A DNA stretch of 64,000 nucleotides from Nitrobacter sp039808345 (GTDB lineage: Bacteria > Pseudomonadota > Alphaproteobacteria > Rhizobiales > Xanthobacteraceae), in assembly GCF_047824785.1 (NCBI RefSeq), contig NZ_CP181167.1, positions 2,914,001-2,978,000 on the forward strand, read 5' to 3'. Below, one piece after another: positions 1 to 12,284 of the stretch. The translations under genes were made by a program, and so were the position numbers. The notes beneath the pieces were generated by a model. It did no database searches. It saw only the letters and a list, made by a program, of their open reading frames with translations, and was not told where the DNA came from. Each line of letters starts with the position of its first letter. Position 1 is the first letter of the stretch.

Positions 1-3000
1 TGAACAGGCTGACGGGAGCCGCTCCGGGCGGTGCCACCGTGAGACTAACATTCGCCGTTGCCGCACCACCGCGCCCATCGGAGATCGTGTAGCTGAAGCT
101 GGCTGGACCAGTGTAGCCCGCACTAGGCGTGAACGTGATGGTGTTGTTCTGTGGATTGGGCTGGGTGTTGAGAACGACGGTGCCATTGACGGCTGCACTC
201 AACGCGGTGACGCTTAATGAATCCCCATCGGGATCGCTGTCGTTGGCAGTCAGGGTCGATGCTGCGATCGTCATGGCCAAATCGCGCGTCGCGGTCAGCC
301 CGCCGTCATCCCCGGCCACCGGCGTGCTGTTGGCGGTCGAAGGGTTGAACATGACATCAACCCAGTAATTCGTCCCCGAGTACGTGTTTGTCGGAAACGC
401 GATGTTGCTGCTGTAGGTATAGACGCCATTACCAGTGGCGGGAGCCGTCAGCGGACCGCTTGTCACATTATTGGTGAAGTAATTTGGGCTTACAGAGTAG
501 TACCCGGCATCCGTGTGATAGGAGGCAACATAAGTCGCGCCGGGCGTTAACGAGACGGGGCTGGAGAAGGTTACGCTCTGCCAGCCACTCGCGGTTTCAT
601 TGGTAAACGTCGCCGTTGCCAGCCTGGTACCGGTGCTTGTCCAGAGCTCGCCAGTATGTGTGCCCGTGTCCTGGCTGCCCTTGTAGAAGCGAATCCCGCT
701 TACGCTGCCGGCTACCGAGGTCTGAAATCTCACACCGAGTTCGATGGCGCTTCTATCCGTGGTGTTGACGATAGCGGGGGTTGATGAGCCCGGAAAGAGT
801 GTGAGATAGCCCGGTGCAGTGACGGTCACGGCGCGACCCGCTGCGGGTGTCTCAAGATTTATGCTATCATCCACCGCGCGAGACTTAATCGTATAGGTCC
901 CGGCAACCTGCGGCGACCAGGTATAGCTCCACGTCTCATCCCCGGTCGCGTTATACCAATTGAGGCCGCCATCTGTCGAAACCTCGACGCCTGCTACCAC
1001 GCCGCCACCGGTATCCGCTGCGGTGCCGGAAACAGTGACCACGCTTCCGGCAGTGAAAGTCGCCATGGCGCTAACGGTGGAGGTTGGAGCAGTTGAGTCC
1101 GTGGAGGCGCTACCGGCGATGAGTCCGGGCTGTAGTGTCCCGGGCTGAATATTCATATCAGCAAGCAGGTTGATCATCGCCTGCTGCACGCGCGGGTCGC
1201 TGGGAGTTGGTTGCAAATCGTGATTGTCGCTCAGGCCCCACGCCCAGTAGACCGTCCCGGCGCCGAAGACCAATGCGCCGCTCGGCGCACGATAGAGCGT
1301 CAGATTGTGTGTCGAAACGCCATTTCCGACGGTGTTGCCGTAGTCGAGCAGATAGGTACTGACCGGGAGCGTTGTCGATGAGAGCCGAACCAGGCCGGCC
1401 GGATCGAATCCGTTGTCCGGCGCTTCATCCCACTCGTAGCCAAGATAGTTCTTCGTCAGCGTGGCTGTCTGCCCTGGCTGAAGTTCGGCAACGCTCGTGT
1501 TGCGCCAGAAGCGCAGATTAGCGTCGTCGTAGGGTATTGTGATTGCCTTTAGGGCGTCGGGTTGGCCGACGCCGACATCATCGACCTGGAACATTTGTCC
1601 GATCAAGGCATTTTCCGGGCTCCCTCCGCCGACGGCCGGCGGGCTGAGGCGCGGATCACGCCATGTCCCGGTCCACTCATCGCTTGGATCGATCGACGCT
1701 GCTGGCGACCAGGTCTCCTTGTAGGAGATCAAGGTGCGGTAGGCTGTAGCGTCGCCACTGATGCTATTGCCCCAGCGCATGCGCCAATACATTTCGTTGC
1801 CGCTCCAGAATGCCAGATTCACTCCGGCATCGCGAGCCGCCTGGACGTTGGCGCGTTGCTGCCCTGACCAATATTCATCGTGGCCGGCGTCGAGATAGAG
1901 CTTGTGATTTAGGAGCAGGCTTCCTTGACGGTCCGTATCCACTCCGGCCATGTAGGAGACGTCATAACCGTTCTGCTCCAGCCAGGAGATCGCAGCATAT
2001 TCAGCGCCGAATAAATAGTCCTGCGGACCAGCAGCTTGTCCGACGCCGCCGCGGGTGGCGATCGGCCGGTTGTAGCTGACGGCGTAGGCGCGTCCCGCAC
2101 CTTGACCTGTCGCCGGACCGTTGCCGCCATAGAGATTGGCGCCGCCCCACCCGTTATAGGCCTGCCAGGTCGTATCCGAGGTCTGAAAGACGACGTCGCT
2201 GGTGCTGCCGTCGTCTCTGACGATGAAAGGAATATGATTTGAGCCGGCGGTTCCGTCCTGGCGCACGAGCTTTGCGATATAGACGCCGGACACGGCATCC
2301 GCTGGAACGTCCCAAGAAGAGGAGACCGACCAATTGCCGGCATCGACTAGGCCAGTCGTAGCGTCACGCAGCGGCGCAGGCTGATTCTGCAGGCCAGTGT
2401 GCTGGATGCTGGCGACTTTTCGCGCACCCATGCCGCCATAGTAACCCATGCGGTAGACGTCTATCCGATAATTAGACGAATCCGTATTGATCTTGAAATC
2501 GATCCGGTTGCCCCGATTGACGCTGATGTCTGTGGCAAAACCTTCGATATTTGAACTGCCGGCGCCCTCGATATCCCATTCGCTTTGCGGATTTCCGAGT
2601 TTCTGGTTCTCAAGAACAATTGGATTCGTAGAAGTCGCAGCGGCCGCGAGAAGGCTGGTCGTCTCCGTCGTGGTGGCCTGCCGCCCAACACTGGCAGACT
2701 CTGTTGTGGTGGCCTGCCGCCCAACAAACGAAGCCCGAGCGGTCGTAACCGAGCCGGAGAGCTTTCCAACTTGGTTTGGTATATTGCCGATAGCGGTCTC
2801 AATGCCGCCTGGTAGCATGTTCCAGCCTGTAAGCGGCGCAACGTTTTGCGCTGACATGTCGGCGCTGATGGAGGCTCCCATGACCGCCGGTTGAGCGGTG
2901 GCCACGAGATCAGCTCTGCCCGTCACTCCATGACCGTACAATTGGCCGTTCAATTGCACCGGCGTCCCGTCAGCTGCTCTCTGATCTAGCAAGCGCGTCG

Positions 3001-3412
3001 GAGCAAAGAAGTAGCCGCAACCACAGATCTGAGCGACTGCTGGATGTGTAGAAGAGCCGAAGATGGTCGGCATCACGCTCGCGGAGGGGACTTGGCCCAG
3101 GATGACGACCGGATTTGACGTCGCTTGTTCGACTGCCGCAGAGGTAGGCTTTCGGGTTTCTGTCAGCAGTTCGAATCCGACCGTCGAAGCTCCAGTGAAT
3201 GCTGACGCCGCCGCGACACTTGGGCTCAAGCCTATACTTTCTGGCGGAGCCCGCCTGGCGTCTGCCATTAGCGAGGCATTCGCGGCGTCTAAATCCGAGG
3301 CCCGATCGGTGTCTGAATCCGATGTCCGAATTCTTCCCCGAAGCATCCGTCGCCAAGTATGAAATCCTAAGGCAATTTGGCTCAAATCGAGATTATTGTG
3401 CAAGGATCTCAT
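1..3412 (-). CDS. Large N,N-dimethylformamidase-beta-like / DUF4082 / cadherin-like surface protein (3' end outside window)
   Basis: An open minus-strand frame runs from about 3433 off the left edge without a stop, giving roughly 1137 visible residues. I place the start at 3412 because GAGG lies 5 nt upstream of that ATG; the in-frame ATG at 3433 has no such site. Order seen: a low-complexity N-terminus; a region with HDEYW and WSGNEMYWR motifs (about residues 500-560), typical of the DMF-ase beta C-terminal-like family; an Ig-like segment; a DUF4082 domain (about 880-1010); then a cadherin/VCBS-like repeat with NDSDPDGD and GRGGAATANV near the edge. Such proteins are usually large exported or cell-surface proteins. 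No signal peptide is visible, so type I secretion is possible. Substrate and enzymatic activity are unknown; the family resemblance does not prove amidase activity. Confidence 0.8.
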   Translation of the reverse strand, partial: MRSLHNNLDLSQIALGFHTWRRMLRGRIRTSDSDTDRASDLDAANASLMADARRAPPESIGLSPSVAAASAFTGASTVGFELLTETRKPTSAAVEQATSNPVVILGQVPSASVMPTIFGSSTHPAVAQICGCGYFFAPTRLLDQRAADGTPVQLNGQLYGHGVTGRADLVATAQPAVMGASISADMSAQNVAPLTGWNMLPGGIETAIGNIPNQVGKLSGSVTTARASFVGRQATTTESASVGRQATTTETTSLLAAAATSTNPIVLENQKLGNPQSEWDIEGAGSSNIEGFATDISVNRGNRIDFKINTDSSNYRIDVYRMGYYGGMGARKVASIQHTGLQNQPAPLRDATTGLVDAGNWSVSSSWDVPADAVSGVYIAKLVRQDGTAGSNHIPFIVRDDGSTSDVVFQTSDTTWQAYNGWGGANLYGGNGPATGQGAGRAYAVSYNRPIATRGGVGQAAGPQDYLFGAEYAAISWLEQNGYDVSYMAGVDTDRQGSLLLNHKLYLDAGHDEYWSGQQRANVQAARDAGVNLAFWSGNEMYWRMRWGNSISGDATAYRTLISYKETWSPAASIDPSDEWTGTWRDPRLSPPAVGGGSPENALIGQMFQVDDVGVGQPDALKAITIPYDDANLRFWRNTSVAELQPGQTATLTKNYLGYEWDEAPDNGFDPAGLVRLSSTTLPVSTYLLDYGNTVGNGVSTHNLTLYRAPSGALVFGAGTVYWAWGLSDNHDLQPTPSDPRVQQAMINLLADMNIQPGTLQPGLIAGSASTDSTAPTSTVSAMATFTAGSVVTVSGTAADTGGGVVAGVEVSTDGGLNWYNATGDETWSYTWSPQVAGTYTIKSRAVDDSINLETPAAGRAVTVTAPGYLTLFPGSSTPAIVNTTDRSAIELGVRFQTSVAGSVSGIRFYKGSQDTGTHTGELWTSTGTRLATATFTNETASGWQSVTFSSPVSLTPGATYVASYHTDAGYYSVSPNYFTNNVTSGPLTAPATGNGVYTYSSNIAFPTNTYSGTNYWVDVMFNPSTANSTPVAGDDGGLTATRDLAMTIAASTLTANDSDPDGDSLSVTALSAAVNGTVVLNTQPNPQNNTITFTPSAGYTGPASFSYTISDGRGGAATANVSLTVAPPGAAPVSLF
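2670..2726. repeat. Two in-frame direct repeats of 21 bp, period 36 bp
   Basis: GTGGTGGCCTGCCGCCCAACA occurs at 2670-2690 and 2706-2726. On the minus strand each copy encodes VGRQATTTE inside the large surface protein, so this is a 12-residue tandem duplication in its low-complexity linker. The in-frame period suggests slippage or selection for linker length. Confidence 0.85.
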
Positions 3413-3615
3413 ATTATCCTCGTGAGGAAACATAATGACAGGGCGAGCAGTGTTACTAAACACCGTGACTAAGCGGCAGGGCCGATCTACCGTTTGGTAG
3501 CGACTGCGCCGTCACTTAAAAAAAAGCGACGATAATGCTCCGCCATAGAATAATTTCCTAATTGGGTAATCAGTTCTTAATTCTCCGTTATGACATTAAA
3601 TGTGTCCATTGTGAA

Positions 3616-3645
3616 CAGCTAATCATTCGCGCGAATGATTAGCTG
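3616..3645. promoter_or_regulatory. Perfect 30-bp palindrome upstream of the surface-protein gene
   Basis: Both arms read CAGCTAATCATTCGC with no spacer, so the two strands are identical over 30 bp. It lies in the roughly 320-bp gap between the surface-protein start (3412) and the small secreted protein (3731-4225), about 200 bp upstream of the former. A symmetric site this long could be an operator for a dimeric regulator or a hairpin/cruciform. No adjacent T-run makes it a clear terminator. The rest of the gap is AT-rich with no further gene. Confidence 0.6.
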
Positions 3646-3730
3646 ACGCACGACGATGAAGAACAGCCGGAACTATCTTCCACAGATAGCTCCGCGCCAC
3701 CGAAATGATAGTGTGAGACAATCGGAGACG

Positions 3731-4225
3731 TCACGGCTCGACGTCCTTTCGCGGCAGATGAAGGGGCACGAATGCGTGTCCGTTCCAAACCAGTTTCGTA
3801 TGCCGGCCCCCAGTGATTTCTAATCCAATGGTGTCACCAATGTTGATCAGCTTTACATCGCTGACGTAAGCACTGAAGACCCGACGAGATCGACCGCCCC
3901 ATTCCAAATAGATTTCGTGAAGACAGCCGTTGAACCTGCAGACCGCTTCGCGCCGCCCGCAAGCGAAATCTTCGAAGTGCAAGGACCTAAAGAGCAGCTC
4001 ACCAGCGGCGATGGTCGTGGAGAAATAATGCGCCGCAGTGGCTTGTTTGCCACATGACCGCTCCAGACGTTTGAGACTTCGCTGTATGTCGCCGGGAAGC
4101 AGATCAATATGTTCGGCAGCGTAAGGGTGCTCTCTCGCGATGCCGGAACGGCCTTTGGCTTCATTCTCCATAACCGGGAACACCAATACGGTCCCCAACA
4201 CCATTAAAATCAAGCCTGTCCGCAT
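3731..4225 (-). CDS. Small secreted protein of unknown function
   Basis: 164 residues from ATG at 4225; a GTG one codon upstream is also possible. The N-terminus (MRTGLILMVLGTVLVFPV) looks like a signal peptide. The mature part has four cysteines, including CGRREAVC and CRFNGC pieces, that could form disulfides. I do not recognise a family. Its ATG shares a base with the TGA that closes the upstream remnant frame (TGATG), so it was probably translationally coupled to a gene whose 5' part is now lost. Its former partner cannot be identified from this window. Confidence 0.55.
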   Translation of the reverse strand: MRTGLILMVLGTVLVFPVMENEAKGRSGIAREHPYAAEHIDLLPGDIQRSLKRLERSCGKQATAAHYFSTTIAAGELLFRSLHFEDFACGRREAVCRFNGCLHEIYLEWGGRSRRVFSAYVSDVKLINIGDTIGLEITGGRHTKLVWNGHAFVPLHLPRKDVEP

Positions 4226-5267
4226 CACCGCCTCCGTCGTGTTGGTACTTCAACTTGACGCTTGACCGCTTTTCCTTGATCCAGACGACGCGACAATCGC
4301 GATTCAAATGCATCCGCCGGCACGACGAGCGTGAACGCGCGACGAACCGCGAGTTGGCTTTCGACTTCGAGCAGCGCGCGCGCCGCCGCTGATGTTGCGG
4401 ACCGAGCAATCAATGGCAGAGCGCCTGAACTGTATCGATCCCCTCTTGAGGATCCGCCGCTCTTATCTTCGCATCGTTCCATGTCGGGCTCTCTGGAATT
4501 CGATCGCCCGAACGTACCTGAATCAGAGCGTCGAAGCCCAGTGTCTCGGCATCTACATCACTTGTCCGTCGGTTTGCTCGAGCCGCGCGGTCTTCGGCAC
4601 AAGCTTAGTCAAATCCTGGATACCAGCCCGAGCCCGGCCGGCCGCGACGCCTTCGAGGAGTTCACCGATCAGGAAGAGAAGGAGGACTGTCGCAGCTTCT
4701 TCCGTCGCGCCGATGACAGCCGCTCCCACCCCCGCGATGGTGATGAGCATTTCGATCGAAAACGGCGTGCCGGCCGACGCCGCCGAGATCGCACGCGTCG
4801 CGATTGGGACCAATCCGACCAGCATCGCGAGCAGGAAAGCCGAAGTCTCGATGCTTGGTATGACCCTCCCCAATGCGAAAGCAACTGCAAGCGCGGATCT
4901 GGAAGCGATCGTTAGGCTACCCCTGCTCGTTTGCCACCAACACTTGTCAAACGGACTGTGATCGTGGCCGCGGGCGCACTCTCCTTTATAGGCCGCCGAA
5001 GCCCGCTCGTCGTCGAGTACACTTCGAACGTGAATGTCGTCTAACTCCTTCGATTCCGTGATCGCATATCCGAGCGCCGCGATCTGCCCGCACACGACGT
5101 CCCGCAGTGCGGCCCCATCATGCTCAACCGCCACGCTCCCGCCAGCGACGGACACTTGGACAGCGGTCCCACCGGGCAAGCGCGAGACGGCATTTTCGAT
5201 TTTCGTCCCGCAACTGGGCGCAATCCATTCCCGGCGACACGGAGTCGTATCTCCTGGCTCGCAGCGG

Positions 5268-5271
<4 letters not shown>
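4225..5271 (-). pseudogene. P1B-type heavy-metal ATPase remnant, frameshifted and truncated
   Basis: The ATG at 5271 overlaps the czcA stop as ATGA, so this was the next gene of the efflux operon. The first codons give MTAASQEIRLRVAG. Two single-base shifts near 5226 and 5211 are then needed to recover the metal-binding loop GMDCAQC-GTKIENAV. The frame from 5179 carries the rest of the HMA domain and the first membrane helices (FSIEMLITIAGVGAAVIG, EEAATVLLLFLIGELLE). After a stop at 4553 another shift restores VRSGDRIP, the actuator-domain motif. Nothing resembling the DKTGT phosphorylation loop or the ATP-binding domain follows; about 300 bp of unrelated sequence ends at 4225. No working pump can be made. 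The family would export Zn, Cd, Co or Pb across the inner membrane. Confidence 0.8.
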
Positions 5272-8466
<3,195 letters not shown>

Positions 8467-8474
<8 letters not shown>

Positions 8475-9453
8475 GCTCGGCCTCTCCCTTGCCCATCTCT
8501 GCCTTCACGACGAACGAGTTCTTGGCGACGTACTTCTCTCCCGCGGAAATGCCGGCGCGGATCTCGACAGAATTCTGGTCGGAGTCGCCGAGTTCAACGG
8601 GCCGCGCCTCGAGCTTGTCGTCGTCTTCGCGAACGAACACGACAGTCTTGTTTTCCAGCGTCTGGATCGCACCGGTGTTCACGGCGACCGGCACTTTCCG
8701 CTGAGCAAGAACGAGACGCGCAGTCACAAATAGCCCGGGTCTTAGCCGACCGTTCGGGTTCGGCAGCACGACACGCGCCAGCGCGGTTTGCGTATCGCTC
8801 GCGCCGACCGGAGCGACGTAGGAGATCGTGCCCTTGATCTCGCCGGCGCCGTCATCAGGATCGATCAGCACCTGGTCGCCAGTTTTTACGCGGCTCAGAT
8901 CCTGCCGGTAGATCGACAGGTCGACCCAGATCGTGGATAGGTCAGCGACGACGAAGCTAGGCTTTTGTTCGGATGCGTACTCGCCCAACGAAATTTGCCG
9001 GTCGATGACTGTTCCCCCGATAGGCGCCTTCAGCTCGTAGACCGTGAGGCTCTGGTTACTCTCAATCGACGCAAGCTGGTCGTCTTTGGCAATCGTGTCG
9101 CCGATACGCTTGCGGATAGCGCGGACGATCCCGGGAAAGCGAGGGGTTACCTGGACAACGGCCTCCTGGTTGGCCCGCAGAACGCCGTTGAAGGACAAAG
9201 TCTCCGTCAACGTGGCCGGACCGGATTCGGCAAACTCCGCGCCAGCCGCGGCAAGTTTCACATCGCTGATCCGGATGCGGTCGGCGCCGTGCTCGTCGTG
9301 TTCAACGTGCTCGTTGCCGGAATTCCCCTCCTTGGGATCTCTTTCGCTCTGCTGCGTCGATGCTGGCGTCATGATTGGCGCCAGGATGTGGTAGCCGAGA
9401 GCGCCCAGTGCTAATGCAACAATGGCGATAAGGACCGTAACCGGGGGTTTCAT
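8467..9453 (-). CDS. czcB: CzcB-type periplasmic adaptor (membrane fusion protein)
   Basis: 328 residues with an N-terminal membrane anchor (residues 5-25), then an acidic, His-rich stretch (EHVEHDEHGAD, about 48-58) that could bind metal ions in the periplasm. Lipoyl/barrel-sandwich segments follow (PRFPGIVRAIRKRIGDTI; ELKAPIGGTVIDRQISLGEY) and a beta-barrel region. It connects the CzcA pump to the outer-membrane channel. The ATG overlaps the czcC stop by 4 bp and the 3' end overlaps czcA by 8 bp, indicating one translationally coupled operon. Confidence 0.9.
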
Positions 9454-10721
9454 CGCGCACGCTCCTGCGCCAGGGAGAACGGATTGCCGACAAGCCCCTC
9501 GATGGTGGCCACGGCGACGTGGAAGTTCTGCAGCGCCTCCTGCTCGCGTAGGCGCGCCTGCATTAGCATCGACTGCGCATCCAGCACTTCAAGCAGTGTG
9601 AAGCGTCCCTGCCCGTAGCCGTCGGAGATGGCTTCGGCGGCTTGACGCGCCTTCGGGATCGAAGTCTCACGCAACACTGCGAGTTCGCGCAGCGACCCCT
9701 GTAGTGAATCGTAGGCGCGGCCTGCCATGACGATCAGCGCGTTGCGGTTGGCTTTTCGCTCCGCCTCGGTCTTTTCGAGGGTTTCTTGCGCGGACAGGAT
9801 GTTGCCCTGGTTCTGGTCGAACACCGGGATCGGAACCGACATGGTGAGCTGCAACGCATCGTCGCCAGTATTATTGTAGTGCCGCCATCCGGCAGACAGA
9901 CTTACGTCTGGATAAGGTTTCAGTCGTGCCATTAAGAGTTGGGCGTTGCGTTGCGCGAATACCCCGGTCCATCTGACGAGTTGAGGATTGCTATCAATCG
10001 CTGCAACAACGCTCTGGAACGTCGGCGGTCGGCCCGTGACATCGAGCCGCCCGGTGACGGAATCGAATTTGGCGGATGTTTCGCCCATCAGAGCCGCAAG
10101 TTCTCGGCGCGCGGTCGCCAAAGATGCCTTTGTCCGCTCCCGATCTGCCTTCACGAGGGACGACGCAACGTCTGCGCGGCCGGTCTCGGCGACTGACGAC
10201 GCGCCAGCTTCGACACGGCGCTTGAGCAGCGGAGTCATCTTGTCGATGGCGGCGACCTGCTCATCGAGAATTTGGATTCGACGCTGCAAACCCAGCACGT
10301 TGAGAAACGCGACAGCCGTACCGGACAACACTTCAAGGCGGACCGCCCTGCGCTGGATCGTAGCGACCTCGATGCCCGCCTCGCCGGCAGCGATGCGCGC
10401 TTGCCGCTTGCCAGATAGCTGAAAAACCTGGCTGATCTGTAGTGTCGTTTCGGCGGACCTCGTCCCCTGATAGATGCCCGAACCAAAGGAATTGTCCTGT
10501 TGGTAGGATACTTGCGGATTGATGAAGACGCCAGCCTGTATGCGCTGGCCCGTCGCGATTCCGACGTCACGCTCGGCAGCGGTGAGACGCGGATTGGCGG
10601 CGAGCGCGCGCTGCAGCGCAGTTCTCAAAATAAGCGGCTGCGAATGCGACACCGCCGTCAGCCACGGGCTGACCAGCAGTGCCACCGCGCACGCAAGGCG
10701 CGCTGCGGTCCTTGAAACCAT
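9450..10721 (-). CDS. czcC: CzcC-type outer-membrane efflux channel (TolC family)
   Basis: 423 residues with a signal peptide (about 1-28), then two long helical OEP repeats typical of TolC-like proteins: LQRALAANPRLTAAERDV near the N-terminus and a second cluster around LSAGWRHYNNTGDDA. It forms the outer-membrane exit duct for the CzcAB pump. It follows the small Cys/His protein by about 55 bp and overlaps czcB by ATGA. No gene for a metal-sensing regulator is visible beside the operon. Confidence 0.9.
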   Translation of the reverse strand: MVSRTAARLACAVALLVSPWLTAVSHSQPLILRTALQRALAANPRLTAAERDVGIATGQRIQAGVFINPQVSYQQDNSFGSGIYQGTRSAETTLQISQVFQLSGKRQARIAAGEAGIEVATIQRRAVRLEVLSGTAVAFLNVLGLQRRIQILDEQVAAIDKMTPLLKRRVEAGASSVAETGRADVASSLVKADRERTKASLATARRELAALMGETSAKFDSVTGRLDVTGRPPTFQSVVAAIDSNPQLVRWTGVFAQRNAQLLMARLKPYPDVSLSAGWRHYNNTGDDALQLTMSVPIPVFDQNQGNILSAQETLEKTEAERKANRNALIVMAGRAYDSLQGSLRELAVLRETSIPKARQAAEAISDGYGQGRFTLLEVLDAQSMLMQARLREQEALQNFHVAVATIEGLVGNPFSLAQERAR

Positions 10722-10776
10722 GATGAGGTACCTGACGACGACGGAATGGGGACACGTAGCGTCCCGACGACAGCGT

Positions 10777-11079
10777 TCAGGTCAGGAATTTCGGTGGCGG
10801 CGGATCGATGCCGGGCGAAAGGCCTCGACGGAGGATAACATGAGCGACCGTTACTTCACGCGCCGGCAAAATGGTGCGCGCGGCCAGGACAGGAACCGGC
10901 ACGGAAACAGAGAAGCACCCATGGCAGTGATGACCTACAACGCCGTGTTTAAATGCACCGTCGCTCTTGTCAACTAGGGAGATAATCTCTTTCCCCGACG
11001 GATTCGTAACATCGAAATCGCAAACTCCGTGCAGCAACCCTGCCGACAAATAGATTCCTAGAACCAAGACAACCACCAT
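10777..11079 (-). CDS. Small membrane-anchored Cys/His-rich protein heading the czc operon
   Basis: I choose the ATG at 11079 over the longer frame to 11205 because it is followed directly by a hydrophobic segment (MVVVLVLGIYLSAGLLHG). About 100 residues. The middle holds HHCHGCFS, a plausible metal ligand cluster, and the C-terminus is Pro-rich (PPPPKF). Small proteins of this kind are often found ahead of czc/cnr-like operons in alphaproteobacteria and are thought to be periplasmic. A metal-sensing or chaperone role is inference from position and ligands only. Confidence 0.6.
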   Translation of the reverse strand: MVVVLVLGIYLSAGLLHGVCDFDVTNPSGKEIISLVDKSDGAFKHGVVGHHCHGCFSVSVPVPVLAARTILPAREVTVAHVILRRGLSPGIDPPPPKFLT

Positions 11080-11766
11080 CCTTCGCGGAAGGCGCAGCAA
11101 TGACAGGTTAAATTGGCGTACGGACAAGTACAAAATAGGATCTCGATTCGAGCGGTGGTAAAGCGTAGCACGCTGTAGACCCAACGTCGACCAGCAACAG
11201 TGCAACGGCGGGAGTTCCCAATCGTGCCGATCAGCTACCAGTTTACCTGCTTAGGCGTAACAAGGTGCCCCTGCGGAGGTCAATCCTTCTCTAATATCGG
11301 AAGCGGTTTCTTGCCCCATTGATCAAGCCACCCGGATCGATACGTCCTAGATACCGCCCGCGGTTCTTTTCAGCATGATATGGCGAAGTCGAACCTGGAA
11401 TTCCGGAGTGGCGCGCCATCGCGATAGATCCATCGAGTGGACGTTTCGCTTCATAAACCACTATCGCCGCGCAGGATCGCATAACACGGCATCTCTTCGA
11501 ACAGGTATGCTACTCTCTACTACGGGTGGTAATGACTCCCTGCTGATTCGCCTTGGCCAACTCTCTATCAAGCAGCGCCGAACTGTGCTCTCTTCAGCAG
11601 TTTCATTATTGTGAATAATGAGATTTGCGTCGGAATGCAGTGCATAATGGATCGAGGGCGGAGCTAGTTTGAAAAACGATTCCCCTTCGCAGCAAGACGA
11701 TGAACTGCAAGTATTCGATCCGTATGAGAACGGTTTGTTTATTATCGCCACGCATTCAGCTTTTCT
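11080..11766. other. Gene-free stretch between the czc operon and the recombinase remnants
   Basis: About 690 bp with only short, overlapping frames and no domain I recognise. It should contain the czc promoter (minus strand), but I cannot place -35/-10 boxes with confidence. AT content rises between 11560 and 11780, consistent with entry into transferred DNA. Confidence 0.4.
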
Positions 11767-12270
11767 GTGCCCTGGAAGGTACAGAGGTACAGAGTTGATG
11801 GACCGCTCACTGACGAGCAGATAAGCTCCATAACTGCCGAGTTCGCTCCTGAATTCGATGATCTCAGAAAGCTCTCTGGATATCTGGGAATAGCACTTCA
11901 TCCGACCCAGAATCTGATCTCGATTAGTCGATCATCGGCCCGAGCTGCTAAAGAGGTTCAACGCGCGCGCAAGGAGATTGAGACCGCGATCAAGGTCGTT
12001 AATAGCGCCATCCTAAGGCCTGAGGGCGTGCAATCGGGTTCGGGGAGCCCTGATGATTGCAGGAGGCTATGGTGTTCCGCTCAAAGCAAGCCTTGGCCAG
12101 CTCAGTGTCGCGCGCAGCGAAATCGAGAAAGGTTCGAAACGACCCGACGGGGTGCTTCTAATCGCGCCGGACGATAAGCGCCGATTGCACGACCGCCGGC
12201 GCGAACTCATCCTACGAGCACTTTTTCGCGGCCCTCGCTCTGTCGGTTTGTTCATTTTCTCAATCGCCAA
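11767..12270 (+). pseudogene. Frameshifted hypothetical gene preceding the recombinase cassette
   Basis: Protein-like sequence continues across two frames. Frame 1 (11767 to about 12050) gives PLTDEQISSITAEFAPEF and a charged helical segment (AAKEVQRARKEIETAIK). A shift near 12055 leads to frame 2, with SVARSEIEKGSKRPDGV and LLIAPDDKRRLHDRRREL up to about 12230. No clear start codon or domain is visible. It looks like a degraded small gene travelling with the recombinases; the function is unknown. Confidence 0.35.
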
Positions 12271-12284
12271 GAGTTGCGCCTCAA

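Noticed and set aside
4331..4961. Two long plus-strand frames opposite the P1B ATPase remnant
   Set aside because: Arg/Ser-rich translations antisense to recognisable ATPase sequence; they are products of GC-rich DNA.
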